Source of the DNA: Odiellus spinosus
Lineage: Eukaryota; Arthropoda; Arachnida; Opiliones; Phalangiidae
Assembly: GCA_963920705.1 (NCBI GenBank)
Contig: OY987225.1
Span: forward strand, 7,853,865-7,917,864
Direction: 5' to 3'
Length of the DNA: 64,000 nucleotides
Part shown: piece after piece, positions 10,617-22,000 of the stretch
How the letters are laid out: every line of letters starts with the position of its first letter
Position numbering within the stretch: position 1 is the stretch's first letter
The notes under the pieces: generated by a model
The model's database searches: none
The model's input: only the letters and a program-made list of their open reading frames with translations
Told to the model about the DNA's origin: nothing
Position numbers and translations under genes: made by a program

Positions 10617-13600
10617 TGTTAATAATTTTGAAGGCTCTAGAGTATTTGCAGACCAAGTAACGCCAATAGGCAAAATATTATATCACATTGAACCTATATG
10701 CATTTCTTCAGTATACCAACACAACCCTAAATAATTCTCTACTTAAAACCAAACCTAACTAGAGAAAAAAAGGAAAATAAATAAGATATAACCACATAGA
10801 TTTCAAGATAAATAATCCAGTCCATAATTCAGTATTAAAACAAAAAAATCAGAATTAAGACAACTGAAATTAGCAATCTTTGGTAATATGTAAAATAGCC
10901 CTTACACGAACAATTTAAGTAAAGCAAATTATCAAATAAACGCCAAATAAGTCAATTAATTAAAATTAAAAATATTAATCTTACCACTACCAAATAGCGG
11001 GCAGAAAACACAGACATCAAGATAACATTAGCAAAATAAATTTTCAACACCGGTAATCCTGAGAACTAGATTCTACAAAATCTTCTGGAATAATAAATTT
11101 ATTTTAATCTAAAAAATATAAAATCTTAAAAAAAATATCTATACAAATAACATATTGATAAACCAATTAAAATTAGATGCGAAAAACATTTAATCTCGAT
11201 ATGAGATTAAATACACAAGGTCAAGGTTCTTCTTTTAAAACCATATCATAATTTTGACGGTTGTAGAGTATTTGTAGACCAAGTAACGTGAAAAGGCAAA
11301 ATGTTATATCAAATTGAACCTATACATGGCTTCAGTATACAACACAAGTTGTGAAACAAACGTTATTTTACGTGACTACACACTAGCTAAAACGTCACCG
11401 AAAATAAACGACAGTAGGCATTAAAAAGCATAGTTCTACTATACTTAATTGGGATAAACATTAATTTCATGTGGGGAAAAGTGTGAAACTAAAACTAGCA
11501 GTCATTAAGAGATCCAATCACGTGATTCTTTTCCCCACTCGGTCTACATTTCACTATAGGGTGAACCATATCATATATACCAATTAAAACACAAGAAAAT
11601 TCAATGTCAATCCGGTTTAAGAATGTTAGTCAACTGTAAATTGTGGTATAAATAACCTGGTTCGATCTGCGCATGCGTACACGCAACAATTTCGCGTGAA
11701 ATACATTTGGAAACGTGCGAGGCTTATAAAATATTAATTTGAAAACCCGTGCTAGTTATTAAAACCAATTCTTACGCCACTGTTCGAAAATTTGCCAGAA
11801 AATTACAGTATTTCCCCATACATTAAACTGATTTTCCCAAGAATATCAGAATCGCTTTGATATTTTGCACGCGTAAAGTGGTTTCGGACTTGAAATTTAG
11901 TGGGCTACACATACTCGCGTGCTGATGAACTCGATTTTACGCAAGTCACAAATACACATATGTTCCTTTGCTTAAATGACGTTATTATGCTTTAAAGGTG
12001 TGCAAAATTGAAGCTTAGCTTGTTTACACGCACTTATTTACTTTAGACATTCGGAGAAATTGAAAAAAAAAAAATAGAACTCTAACGTTTTGGCCATTTA
12101 GATCTACCAAACATACCAGCACGCGTTCTTCGTAAATCTATTTATATCTTTACGCTGATGACGTGAATGCACCAATTAATATCCTTAAGAGAGCGCATTA
12201 GACGCGATAGATGCAAGGAAGTCGCCTAGACATTAATGGCGTTTTGCGCGAGAAATTGCAAATATTAATGAAGAATTTACTTCAAATCCAGCGTTTCTTG
12301 TGAATTATACCCTTGCGTATACGCGGCATTTTCGTGCGAAACAAATTCGCAAATATAGCAAACACGCGAGCAATTGAAAAAATGAAATTGAAAGCGTGTG
12401 CTAGAAACTTGTTCTTATAACAAAGTCCCAATACATTGTTTCCAGCTTGGCTAGGAAGTAAGTTTATCCCGGTACATAAAGCTAATTCTCTCAATATTCA
12501 GCCGAAAAGAAAAAAATAATACTAGAACTCTGTTGCAGACTTCCAGTCCCTGTACTCGGCCGGTTATTCTATTAAATACAAGTTTGTGGCAGGTTATTCA
12601 ACATGTAGACCTCAATTATCATGTCTCCTATCCTACGTGGTAATAGTTGGTTTGTTATTCAATGGCGAATTATTAAAGATTGGGTTTAAAGCACATTCCA
12701 GTCACGGAACTCAAGTACATGAAAATCAAAGTAGGTAATGGAGAAGTTTAAGTTAGATATACGGGTACATTCGCTCCAAAAGTCAAGTGCAAATCACCCA
12801 TAAGACCTTACATTATATGAGGCTTTTACGCAGGCCTTAAGGTTATGTACAAGTACGAAGCCCAAACACACGTGTATTAGCTCTCCTCGACACCGAGGTA
12901 AAGGAGGTATCACTCCACGGAGAGAAACGCCAGTCGAAGCAGCTAAGAGCCGCTGTCGAATTACCATCACACTAGTGAATTGGTACGGCGAGCGAAAAGG
13001 TAACCAGCTCTTCGATCCCAGCTTTTTCTCTGACGGCCGAAATAGTATTTCACGCTTTTATATATGCGATAAACAAAATAAAAAAAAACACCTACACATT
13101 TTAATAACTGAGGCTAAGCTAAAAAATTAAATCAATCAATTAAAATAGATAAAAAACAAGACTACTTCCATATGCGTAGAAGTTGAACTGTATTAGTTTT
13201 CCAATCCACCCTGAGTTTGCAGCAAGCCTAAGCCTACAATACCTTTATACCTATGTTTTTGGACTAAATGGTACATGGAAAATAGCTTAACGCGTGCTGC
13301 CAACTCGAGCTGGTATTGAACACACAAATTTCACAAAATTCTTAGACAATTTCTTAAATATCTTCTAAAATAACATTTAATTTTAATTTAATTTTCAGCG
13401 AAATTATTAATTAGACTAAGTTAAGTAATTTAAGAAATTTTAATTATAGTTTAAATGAACATTTCGTTTCAATTCACTGAAAGATACCACGCCATAAGGC
13501 TACAACGCGTTAGTGTAAAAAAAGTGGTATATAAGGCGATCGAAAAACATTATTAGGTATCTGTAACTTAAAGCTGTGAAGAAAGGGGAACCCACCCCCT

Positions 13601-14085
13601 GTTCAATGTCTGGAGCTCAGTGTAGCTACGAACGAAAATCTGACCCGTAGAGGGGGCGAGTTGATGGTTGATGTGGACCATATTAGTGAGGGACGCCTCG
13701 CTAATATGGCCCGCTGAGATCGGAAACTGGAGGTTGGACCTTGGTGCGTTAGGATGGTCGGAGGTGATTATAACAGTGGGAGACGTCCCATTGTGTATAA
13801 TCGCCTTCAACTGCCCAGCATCGAGGTTTGATGTATGGTGTAAGGCGATAATATGCAATGGGAGACGTCCACGGTTGCATAAAATCGCACGACACCTGAA
13901 GCTTATCCATGTGGCAGCCTGATTATAGGAATTCCCGTTGAACGGAATTGAACGATAAGATGGCATGTTTACGTCTTGAGTCCCAAGATTTTTGCTCTAC
14001 GTGCTAGGTCACGTGATATCCGGTTACACACAGACACACAGACGTAAAACCTCCCCGTGAACAAGTTCACTCGGGGAGGTAAAAA
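10617..14085 (+). repeat. HP repeat, copy B (about 3.5 kb)
   Basis: Starts inside a GTAGACC-type block. 10617-11345 is a near-perfect inverted copy of about 47980-48725. A second block at 11217-11345 repeats window positions 1-125, and 11345-12500 follows copy A 780-1800. The CCACCCTGAGTTTGCAGC block (about 13206) and stem-loop tail follow, ending GGGGAGGTAAAAA at 14085. The middle (12520-13190) has no counterpart in copy A, so the internal content varies between copies. No recognisable gene. Confidence 0.8.
13676..14085 (+). other. Stem-loop cassette at 3' end of HP copy B
   Basis: Same ordered hairpins as copy A: CCATATTAGTGAGG-GACG-CCTCGCTAATATGG (about 13678-13709, given as stem-loop-stem), GATTATAACAGTGGGA-GACG-TCCC (about 13767), a GGGA-GACG-TCC hairpin (about 13860), an AATTCCCGTTGAACGGAATT hairpin and the terminal CCTCCCC/GGGGAGG hairpin (14050-14079) followed by TAAAAA. 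Substitutions relative to copy A mostly keep pairing. Confidence 0.7.
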
Positions 14086-14126
14086 TAATGCATTTATTTT
14101 GTCAATATGAAACCGTGATGAAATTG

Positions 14127-14585
14127 TTAAAGGGAGAATGTAACCTATTAACAAGTGATTTTTTATCGATTCCTTATCGTTTAAATAGGCCTGATCCACT
14201 AGTAAGAAGTTTAAAAAACATATTGTTAAACTAGAAATAAATTTAAAACTAACCAGGAAAATAGGCTTAGCGGGATTCGTGGAGAAAAGGTGTAAGCTAT
14301 AGCGACCAATCGAAAGTCTTGTGGAGATCTCGAGTCACACGTCTCGGCGGGATCTCGCTGGATTTCACCAGATATCGCGCGAAAGATGGGCCTTTGCTCA
14401 TTGGTCGCTATACCTTACACCATTTCTCCATGAATCCCGCTAAGGCTATTTTCTGTGTAGGTCTAAAATTTATTTCTAGTTTAATATTTGTTTCGTAAAC
14501 TTTTTACTAGTGGATTAGGCATATTTAAACGATAGAGAATTGATAAAAAAATCACTTGTTATTAGGTTGCATGCTCCCTTTAAAT
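14127..14585. mobile_element. Fold-back element, about 460 bp
   Basis: Arms of about 190 bp (14127-14313 and 14398-14585) are inverted copies: outer TTAAAGGGAG...CTCCCTTTAA, inner GCGACCAAT...ATTGGTCGC. The centre (about 85 bp) is GC-richer. It sits inside a tandem repeat whose unit it splits (AATGCATTTATTTTGTC before, AATGCATTTTTTATC after). No coding capacity; mobilised by another transposase if at all. A half copy lies at 57808-58008. Confidence 0.8.
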
Positions 14586-14589
14586 AATT

Positions 14590-14975
14590 AAGTTATAATC
14601 ATAAAGCTATTATAATAAAAATAATGCATTTTTTATCAATATGAAACTTTTAATATCAGGTACGCAAATCACAAAGTATCACAATTTAAAATATCACTTA
14701 TAGTTATTGCAGAATTGTTAAAATTAAAATCATTATAATAAAAATGTATTTATTTCATCAATATCATCAATATGGAACTTTTAATAACAGATACGCAAAT
14801 CAAAGTATCACAATTTAAAATATCACTAATAGATATTACAGAATTGATTATAATTAAAATCATTATAATAAAAATAATGTATTTATCTTATCAATATAAA
14901 AATTTTAATATCAGGTACGCAAATAACAAAGTATCACAACTTAAAATATCACTTATAGAAATTGCAAAAAAATAT
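14590..14975 (+). repeat. Tandem repeat, unit about 120-130 bp
   Basis: Three units marked by ATTATAATAAAAAT, then ATCAATAT, TTTTAATATCAGGTACGC and AAAATATCACTTATAG. A partial unit at 14086-14120 shows that the fold-back element inserted into the array. Confidence 0.75.
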
Positions 14976-16597
14976 CTGCATTAGGGTCACCTTCCAAAAA
15001 ACTCAAATCAACGTCGTCGTTCATTTTAGGAGTCTCAATATTCACATTATCAGCTTTTCTCTCTTCGAGGTAGGATACTTTAGTAGTGGTGCTACAATAT
15101 TTCCTACTTTGTGAAGGTACAACTTGTCGCATAGGAACAAAAATAGGTATGGATCCCCCTTGAAAATTTGTCGTTTCTCTTGCCTTTAATTCGGATTGCA
15201 CACCATGACCGAACAAACTTTTATTTAGACTAGAATTATTTGAATTTCTTTTATTATTAACCCTTGTGACTTTTCTTGTGGTGATGCTACTATTAACTTG
15301 TTAGGGCTTTCGTTCTCATTTTGTTTTGGTTCACCACTTTTTTCTTTTTAGGTGTTTTTACACTTGTGGTTTTCGGTTCTAGCTTCTCATGTTCTGCCAT
15401 TTCTTTAAGTTTTTTCCTAAGTGCTTTTTTGGCCCTTATGCTTGAATTCGTAATGTGTTGGAACGATTCTTTTATATCCTTTATTAGACACTTTCCTCTG
15501 GTGTTTAGAAAAGTATCGAGTATCTGCTTTAGCCATTTGCAAGAATCCTCTCCAGCGCAGAGTTTTGCCCATTCCACAGAAATGTGGGCATCTTCTAATG
15601 CTTCTTTAGTGGCATTTAATTTTAATTGTTGATTTCGAATCAATTCATAGTTGATGCAGTAATGCTTGTCAGAAATATGTTTGATTTTAAGCAGCAAACC
15701 AAAAAAGTCATCCGAGATATTTATTAACGCCCCACGAGATAGCTTTAAAATCCATGATTCCGTCTCACCCGTTTGATTACTTTCTTTGGTTAGTTTCTCT
15801 ATTATAGCTTTGGGGCATTTTTTCTTAATTAATGTTCTTACAACAAACCCACCAACATATCGCAAGACATCATCATTAGTCCTTCGCTGCACTGGAAATA
15901 CTGGGACATCTTCATCATTGTCTTCTTGAGCCTCCTTTTTCTTTAACTTCTCTAGTTTCTCCAAAGCTTTATTTATTCCAATTTCGAATATAACCATCAG
16001 ATGGCCAAAAAAAATTTGTTAAGTAGTTTGCATGACAGTTTTTCGGACGGGGATTGGTAGTACCAAGAATGTCGCGCAACTTTCTAAATGTCTAGCCAAT
16101 TTTTCATTTTCTCGTTCTGATAACATTAATTTGTTCACTGCATTCCAGTAGTCTACTTGGGTTTGATATTTATGCAGATTCGAGAAGCTTTCAACCTTTA
16201 ATAGCTGTTCGGTAAAGTTCTTCCGTAACTCTTTATTGTTCAATGAATTTATATCCGTCACAAAGTTCGTCACCATAGTCCGATGAATAATGAAGTCCTT
16301 AGTTACATCTCCCATTTTAGACAACGTTATAACGAAGGCTTCTTCTGCGAGTTCTATGCAAAATTTAAATATATTTCATTAAACATCTAACACTGTTAGC
16401 CTAAGTATAAGGTTAACACAATGTTTTTACAAAGGCTTAGTAGTAGTAATCATTTATTTACCTTTAATATCTGTTTCTTTGATTTCATTTGGGTTGTTTG
16501 AAAATAAACGAACTGATTCAATACGCGAAATATCACTTCCAAATTTATCAGTATTTGGGGAGTTCTCTGATTGTTCCTTTAAGTGTGGTAGGACCAT
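14953..16597 (-). pseudogene. Transposase-derived multi-exon gene, lightly broken
   Basis: Read on the minus strand. Exon 1: ATG at 16597, ends at AAAG|GTAAAT (16462). A 108-bp intron ends in GCATAG, and exon 2 starts at 16353; phases agree (one base plus two). The frame then runs through KMGDVTKDF and HLESCATFLVLP, meets one TAA at 16019-16021 and continues in the same frame to 15293: FPVQRRTNDDVLRYVGGFVV, then ILKLSRGAL...SDDFF, then a lysine-rich tail. After a frame change near 15295 a last segment runs to 14953 (FGHGVQSELKARE...GDPNADIFL). The YVGGFVV...W..KLSRGAL pattern is like the C-terminal region of P/THAP- and hAT-type transposases; I infer a transposon origin but cannot name the family. 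Catalytic part not seen here. Confidence 0.5.
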
Positions 16598-17400
16598 GAT
16601 TTCACCTTAGCATCATATGCTCACTCGATGCTCATAGATAAATTATTATCTATGATATGCTGTAACCTTTAAACCTCAGATTCGTCTGTTTTTTTTTTTT
16701 TTTTTTTTTTTTTAACTCTACGCATGCGCTGGTTTCCGGAAGTAGAACCTACCCTATTTTTCCAAGCGCGGCAAGCTCTGGCCCTACCTTCTGATCCTTC
16801 TGTTTATTATCTATGTTGCAAGCAAAAGATTTGATTGCCTTTTAATAATTTAATGGCCAAGTATAATGAGCACTAGCCATGAATTATTTTGTGAAATATT
16901 TACGAAAACTTGTTGTTTAAAAAACAAATAATTTTCAATCACCGAAATTTAACTTTATAAAGCGAATTGCCGATTTTTAATTGTATTTTTAAGTCATATT
17001 CATTACGTTACAATGTTGCGGCTGCATTTTAAGGTATTTGTTAGATTTAATTTAAAAAAGGGATACTAGGCTCTGGAAACAATTTATTTTAAGCAATTTG
17101 GACTTGTGAACCAAGACTAAAAATATTAAATTTCCCAAAGTCTTAAAAGATATTTGAAGCTAATTATTGAAATTACTAAATTAGTCTCAAAGAAAATTAA
17201 GAATATTTTTTAAAACGAGTCAATTTCTTAAGGAGCGTATGAACCGAAAGAGATGTTTGTAAGAAATAGATGACGATATTCAAATCCCCACTAAATAACA
17301 ATAGTGGTTGACTAATTAGTACCGTAGGAGTTCCGAAAAATACTTAAAAAAAATTTACGACAAGCAGATATTTACGACAAGCAGATATGTGAAATTATCA
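16598..17400. other. Intergenic DNA with poly(T) tract and a dispersed repeat
   Basis: A T tract of about 27 lies at 16688-16714, next to a GC-richer stretch (16715-16800). 16840-17020 (AATTTAATGGCCAAGTA...GAGCACTA...TTTATAAAG.GAATTGC.GAT) is similar to 61145-61320, so it is a dispersed repeat; its family is unknown. Confidence 0.5.
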
Positions 17401-17528
17401 AAACTCTATATTAAAATCACATAGAGTTCCAACCCAACTTAGCCCAACCCAAACGTAACCTAACCAAAACAAACCCGTCCTAGCCTATTACAAGCCTATG
17501 AGATTTGAAAGTTTCTTCTGCTGGTCGT

Positions 17529-18280
17529 AGATTTAAACGGTTGTACCCCGATATGGCCAATTCCCATTTCGCCCAATCTCAATTGTCTCAATCCAAACTG
17601 GCCCAATTCCCACTTAGCCTTATTCTTTTAGCCCACACCCAATCGTACCAATTTGATCATTTTTCAATGAAAGGCATTTTCAACGCTCATATTATATTCA
17701 GTTTCGTAAAATATATATTTTTATTTAAGTATTATTTAACTATCATAACACTAACCAAACCCAGCCCAACCTAACCGAACCCCACTAAACCGAATCTAAC
17801 ACAAACAAACCTTACTTAACCGAATCCAACCAAACCTTATCTAACCTAACCTAACTGAATCCAACCTTAACTAACCGAACCCAACATTAACTAACCGAAC
17901 CCAACCTTAACTAACCGAACCCAACCTTAACTAACCGAACCCAACCTTAACTAACCGAACCCAACCTTCTCTAACCAAACCCAACATTCCTTGACCGAAC
18001 CTAATTTTCCCGCGAACTACCAGAACTATTTGTCCTCTAGACGATTGAATCCATTCGATTTCCATTTTCAAATGAATAAAATTTTAAAACGCTTAAATTA
18101 TTGTTTAATGTAATCTATTTAGAATTAAAAAATGCAGCAGGAATATTTTGGTTCAACGGGGCATACGTTTTGGGTGAAATGGGAAGCGGAATTTTTGGTC
18201 TGGGCGAATTGGGAATCCAATATATGAAGCCCATATTGGGCCAACGTTTTTGGACTAAAGGGGAACAAGCCGTTTAAATT
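17529..18280. repeat. Inverted-repeat element filled with degenerate CCTAACC repeats
   Basis: Outer ends match in inverted order: GATTTAAACGGTTGTACCCC at left and GGGGAACAAGCCGTTTAAAT at right. Inside them are runs such as GGCCAATTCCCATTTCGCCC and GGGCGAATTGGGAATCC. The middle (17750-18000) is a 20-bp-period array of AACCGAACCCAACCTTAACT, a decayed telomere-like CCTAACC derivative. 17440-17500 is a similar outlying tract. Confidence 0.5.
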
Positions 18281-18329
18281 CCTCGGTTCCTAATTAGTCC
18301 ATATCCATTGTTATTTAGGGTTTATAGCC

Positions 18330-18545
18330 AGTAGCGCAGTTTCCCGAAAACGCATTTCCCAAAAGCGCAGTTCCTAAAAGCGCAATTTCAAAAGCGCAGT
18401 TTACCAAAAGCGCAGTTCCTAAAAGCGCAATTTCAAAAGCGCAGTTTACCAAAAGCGCAGTTTCCCAAAAGTGCAGTTCCAATAGCGCAGTTCCAATAGC
18501 GCAGTTCCTAAAAGCGCAGTTCCCAAAAGCGCAGTTCTCCAAATC
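18330..18545 (+). repeat. Minisatellite, 15-19 bp unit (AAAAGCGCAGTTTCC)
   Basis: About a dozen irregular units built on AAAAGCGCAGTT with variable spacers (CCC, CCAAT, TAC). Its minus-strand open frame is a by-product. Confidence 0.8.
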
Positions 18546-18659
18546 ATTTCTCAACCAGAAACGTCCACGAAATACTCGTATACTTGACCCTAATATCTTG
18601 AACATAAGACAAAATCTTTCATTGTTAATTTTTAAGTTAATTTTAAATCTCTTTTTAAA

Positions 18660-19050
18660 AGAGTTGGGTACATAATGTCGAAAATCATAATCTCGAATGA
18701 CAGATTAAATAGCCTAACCTACACTACCATAATCTAACCTAACCTTACCTATGCTATTTAACCTTACCTAAAATATTTTTGTAAATTTTCAGCATTAGAC
18801 GTCCAAAAACTGAGCCCGCAATTATAAGAAAATGAGTTAATACGAATGACAGATTAAATAGCCTAACCTACACTACCGTAATCTAACCTAACTTTACCTA
18901 TGCTATTTAACCTTACCTAAAATATTTTTGTAAATTTTTAGCATTTGACGTCCAAAAACTGAGCCCGCAATTATAAGAAAATGAGTTTATACGAATGACA
19001 GATTAAATAGCCTAACCTACACTACCGTAATCTAACCTAACCTTACCTAA
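18660..19050 (+). repeat. Tandem repeat, 149-bp unit with CCTAACC tracts
   Basis: AATGACAGATTAAATAGCCT starts at 18696, 18845 and 18994, exactly 149 bases apart. Each unit has AATCTAACCTAACC and GACGTCCAAAAACTGAGCCC. The last unit is truncated by the 62-bp array. Confidence 0.85.
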
Positions 19051-22000
19051 TTTATTTTACAGTGGATGTATTATTTTTTTTTACAAGGAGAAACCCTTGT
19101 GAAATCTTTATTTATTTTACAGGGGGTGTAATAATTTTTTACAAAAGGTACCCCTTTTAAAATTTTTGATCATTTATTTTACAGGGGGTGTATTATTTTT
19201 TTACAAGGGGTACCCATTGTAAAATCTTTGATTATTTATTTTACAGGGGGTGTGTTGTTTTTTTACAAGGGGTACCCCTTGTAAAATCTTTGATTATTTA
19301 TTTTACAGGGCGTGTGTTATTTTTTTAAAAGGGGTACCTCGTGTTAAAGTTTTGATTTTTTATTTTGCAGGGGGTGTATTATTTTTTTTACAAGGGGCAC
19401 TCCTTGTAAAATTTTTAATTATTTATGTTACAAGGGGTTTATTATTTTTTTTACAAAGGGTACCCCTTTAAAATTTTTGATTATTTATTTTACAGGGGGT
19501 GGATTATTTTTTTTACAAGGGATACCCCTTGTAAAATTTTTGATTATTTATTTTACAGTTGGTGTATTATTTTTTTTTTTACAAGGGGTACCCCTTGTAA
19601 AATCTTTGATTATTTATTTTACAGTGGGTGTATTATTATTTTACAATGGGTACCCCTTGTAAAATCTTTGATTATTTATTTTACAGGGGGTGGATATTTT
19701 TTTTACAAGGGATACCCCTTGTAAAACTTTTATTTATTTTACAGGGATTTATTATTTTATTTACAAGGGATACCCCTTGTAAAACTTTTAATTATTTATT
19801 TTTCAGGGGTTTATTATTTTTTTTACAAGGGATACCCCTTGTAAAATCTCTGATTATTTATTTTACAGGGGGTGTGTTATTTTTTTACAAGGGGTACCCC
19901 TTATAAAATCTTTGATTATTTATTTTACAGGGGGTGTATTATTTTTTACAAGGGGTACCCCTTGTAAAATTTTGGATTATTTATTTTACAGGGGGTGGAT
20001 TATTTTTTTTACAAGGGATACCCCTTGTAAAATTTTTGATTATTTATGTTACAGGGGGTTTATTATTTTTTTTATAAAGGGTACCCCTTTAAAATTTTTG
20101 ATTATTTATTTTACAGGTGGTGTATTATTTTTTTTACAAGAGGTACCCCTTGTAAAATCTTTGATTATTTATTTTACAAGGGGTGTATTATTTTTTTTAC
20201 AAGGGGTACCCCTTGTAAAATCTTTGTTTATTTATTTTTCTGGGGGTGTATTATTTTTTTTTACAAGGGGTACCCCTTGTAAAATATTTGATTATTTATT
20301 TTACAGTGGGTGTATTATTTTTTTACAATGGGTACCCCTTGTAAAATCTTTGATTATTTATTTTACAGGGGTGTATTATTTTTTTACAATGGGTACCCCT
20401 TGTAAAATTTTTGATTATTTATTTTACAGGGGTGTATTATTTTATACAGGGGGTACCCCATGTAAAATTTTTATTGATTTTTAAATTGATTTCGATTTAT
20501 TTACAAGGGGTACCCCTTGTAAAAAAATTATTTAGATTTTTTTACAAGGGGTACCCCTTGTAAAAAAATTATTTCGATTTTTTTTTGCAAGGGGTACCCC
20601 TGTAAAAAAAATAATACACCCCCTGTAAAATAAGTAATCAAAAATTTTACAAGGGGTACCCTTTGTAAAAAAAATAATACACCCCCTATAAAATAAATAA
20701 TCAAAAATTTTACACGGGGTACCCCTTGTAAAAAAATAATACACCCCTGTAAAATAAATAATCAAAGATTTTACAAGGGGTAACCATGGTAAAAAACATA
20801 ATACACCCCCAGTAAAATAAATAATCAAAGATTTTACAAGGGGTATCCCTTGTAAAAAAGATAATCCACCCCCTGTAAAATAAATAATCAAGAATTTTAA
20901 AGGGGTACCTCATGTAAAAAAAAAAAAATAAACCCCCAGTAAAATAATTAATCAAAAATTTTACAAGGGGTATCCCTTGTAAAAAAAATTATCTAACCCC
21001 TGTAAAATAAATAATCAAAGATTATACAAGGGGTACCAATTGTAAAAAAAAATAATAATAATACACCCCCACGTAAAATAAATAATCAAAGATTTTACAA
21101 GGGGTTCCCCTTGTAAAAAAATAATACACCTCCTGTAAAATAAATAATCAAAGATTTTACAAGGGGTACCTCGTGTAAAGAAAATAACACACTCCCTGTA
21201 AAATAAATAATCAAAGATTATACAACGGGTACCAATTGTAAAAAAAAATAATACACCCCCTGTAAAATAAATAATCAAAGATTATACAACGGGTACCAAT
21301 TGTAAAAAAAAAAATAATACACCCCCTGTAAAATAAATAATCAAAAATTTTAAAGGGGTACCCCTTGTGAAAAAAATAATACACCCCCTGTAAAAAAAAT
21401 AATCAAAAATTTTACAAGGGTTATAACTTGTAAAAAAAAATAATATACTCCTTGTAAAATAAATAATGAAAGATTATACAAGGGGTAACAATTGTAAAGA
21501 AAATAATCCCCCCCCCCCCCTGTAAAATAAATAATCAAAAATTTTACAAGGGGTACCCGTTGTAAAAAAAATAACATACCCCTGTAAAATAAAAAATCAG
21601 ATTTTACAAGGGGTATCCCTTGTAAAAAAAATAATAAACCCCTGTAAAATAAAAAATTAAAAATTTTACAAGGGATATCCCTTGAAAAAAAAAATAATCC
21701 TCCCCCTGTAAAATAAATAATCAAAAATTTTACAAGGGGTACCCCTTGTAAAAAAAATAATACACCCCCTGTAAAATAAATAATCAAAAATTTTACAAGG
21801 GGTACCCCTTGTAAAATCTTTGATTATTTTTTTTATAGGAGGTTTATTATTTTTTTACCAGGGGTACATCTTGTAAAATCTTTGATTATTTATTTTACAG
21901 GGGGTGTATTATTTTTTTACAAGAGTTACCCCTTATAAAATTTTTGATTATTTATTTTACAGGGGGTGTATTATTTTTTTTTTTTTTTGCAAGAGGTATC

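Noticed and set aside
12940-13030. tRNA-like words (GGTAACCAGCTCTTCGATCCC)
   Set aside because: No cloverleaf can be drawn: no acceptor pairing and no proper D arm.
13568-13966. 132-codon minus frame and 84-codon plus frame over the HP cassette
   Set aside because: The hairpins make both strands open by symmetry; frames are not kept between copies A, B, C and D.
18330-18545. CRISPR-like regular repeats
   Set aside because: Eukaryotic minisatellite with irregular 15-19 bp units, no unique spacers and no cas genes.
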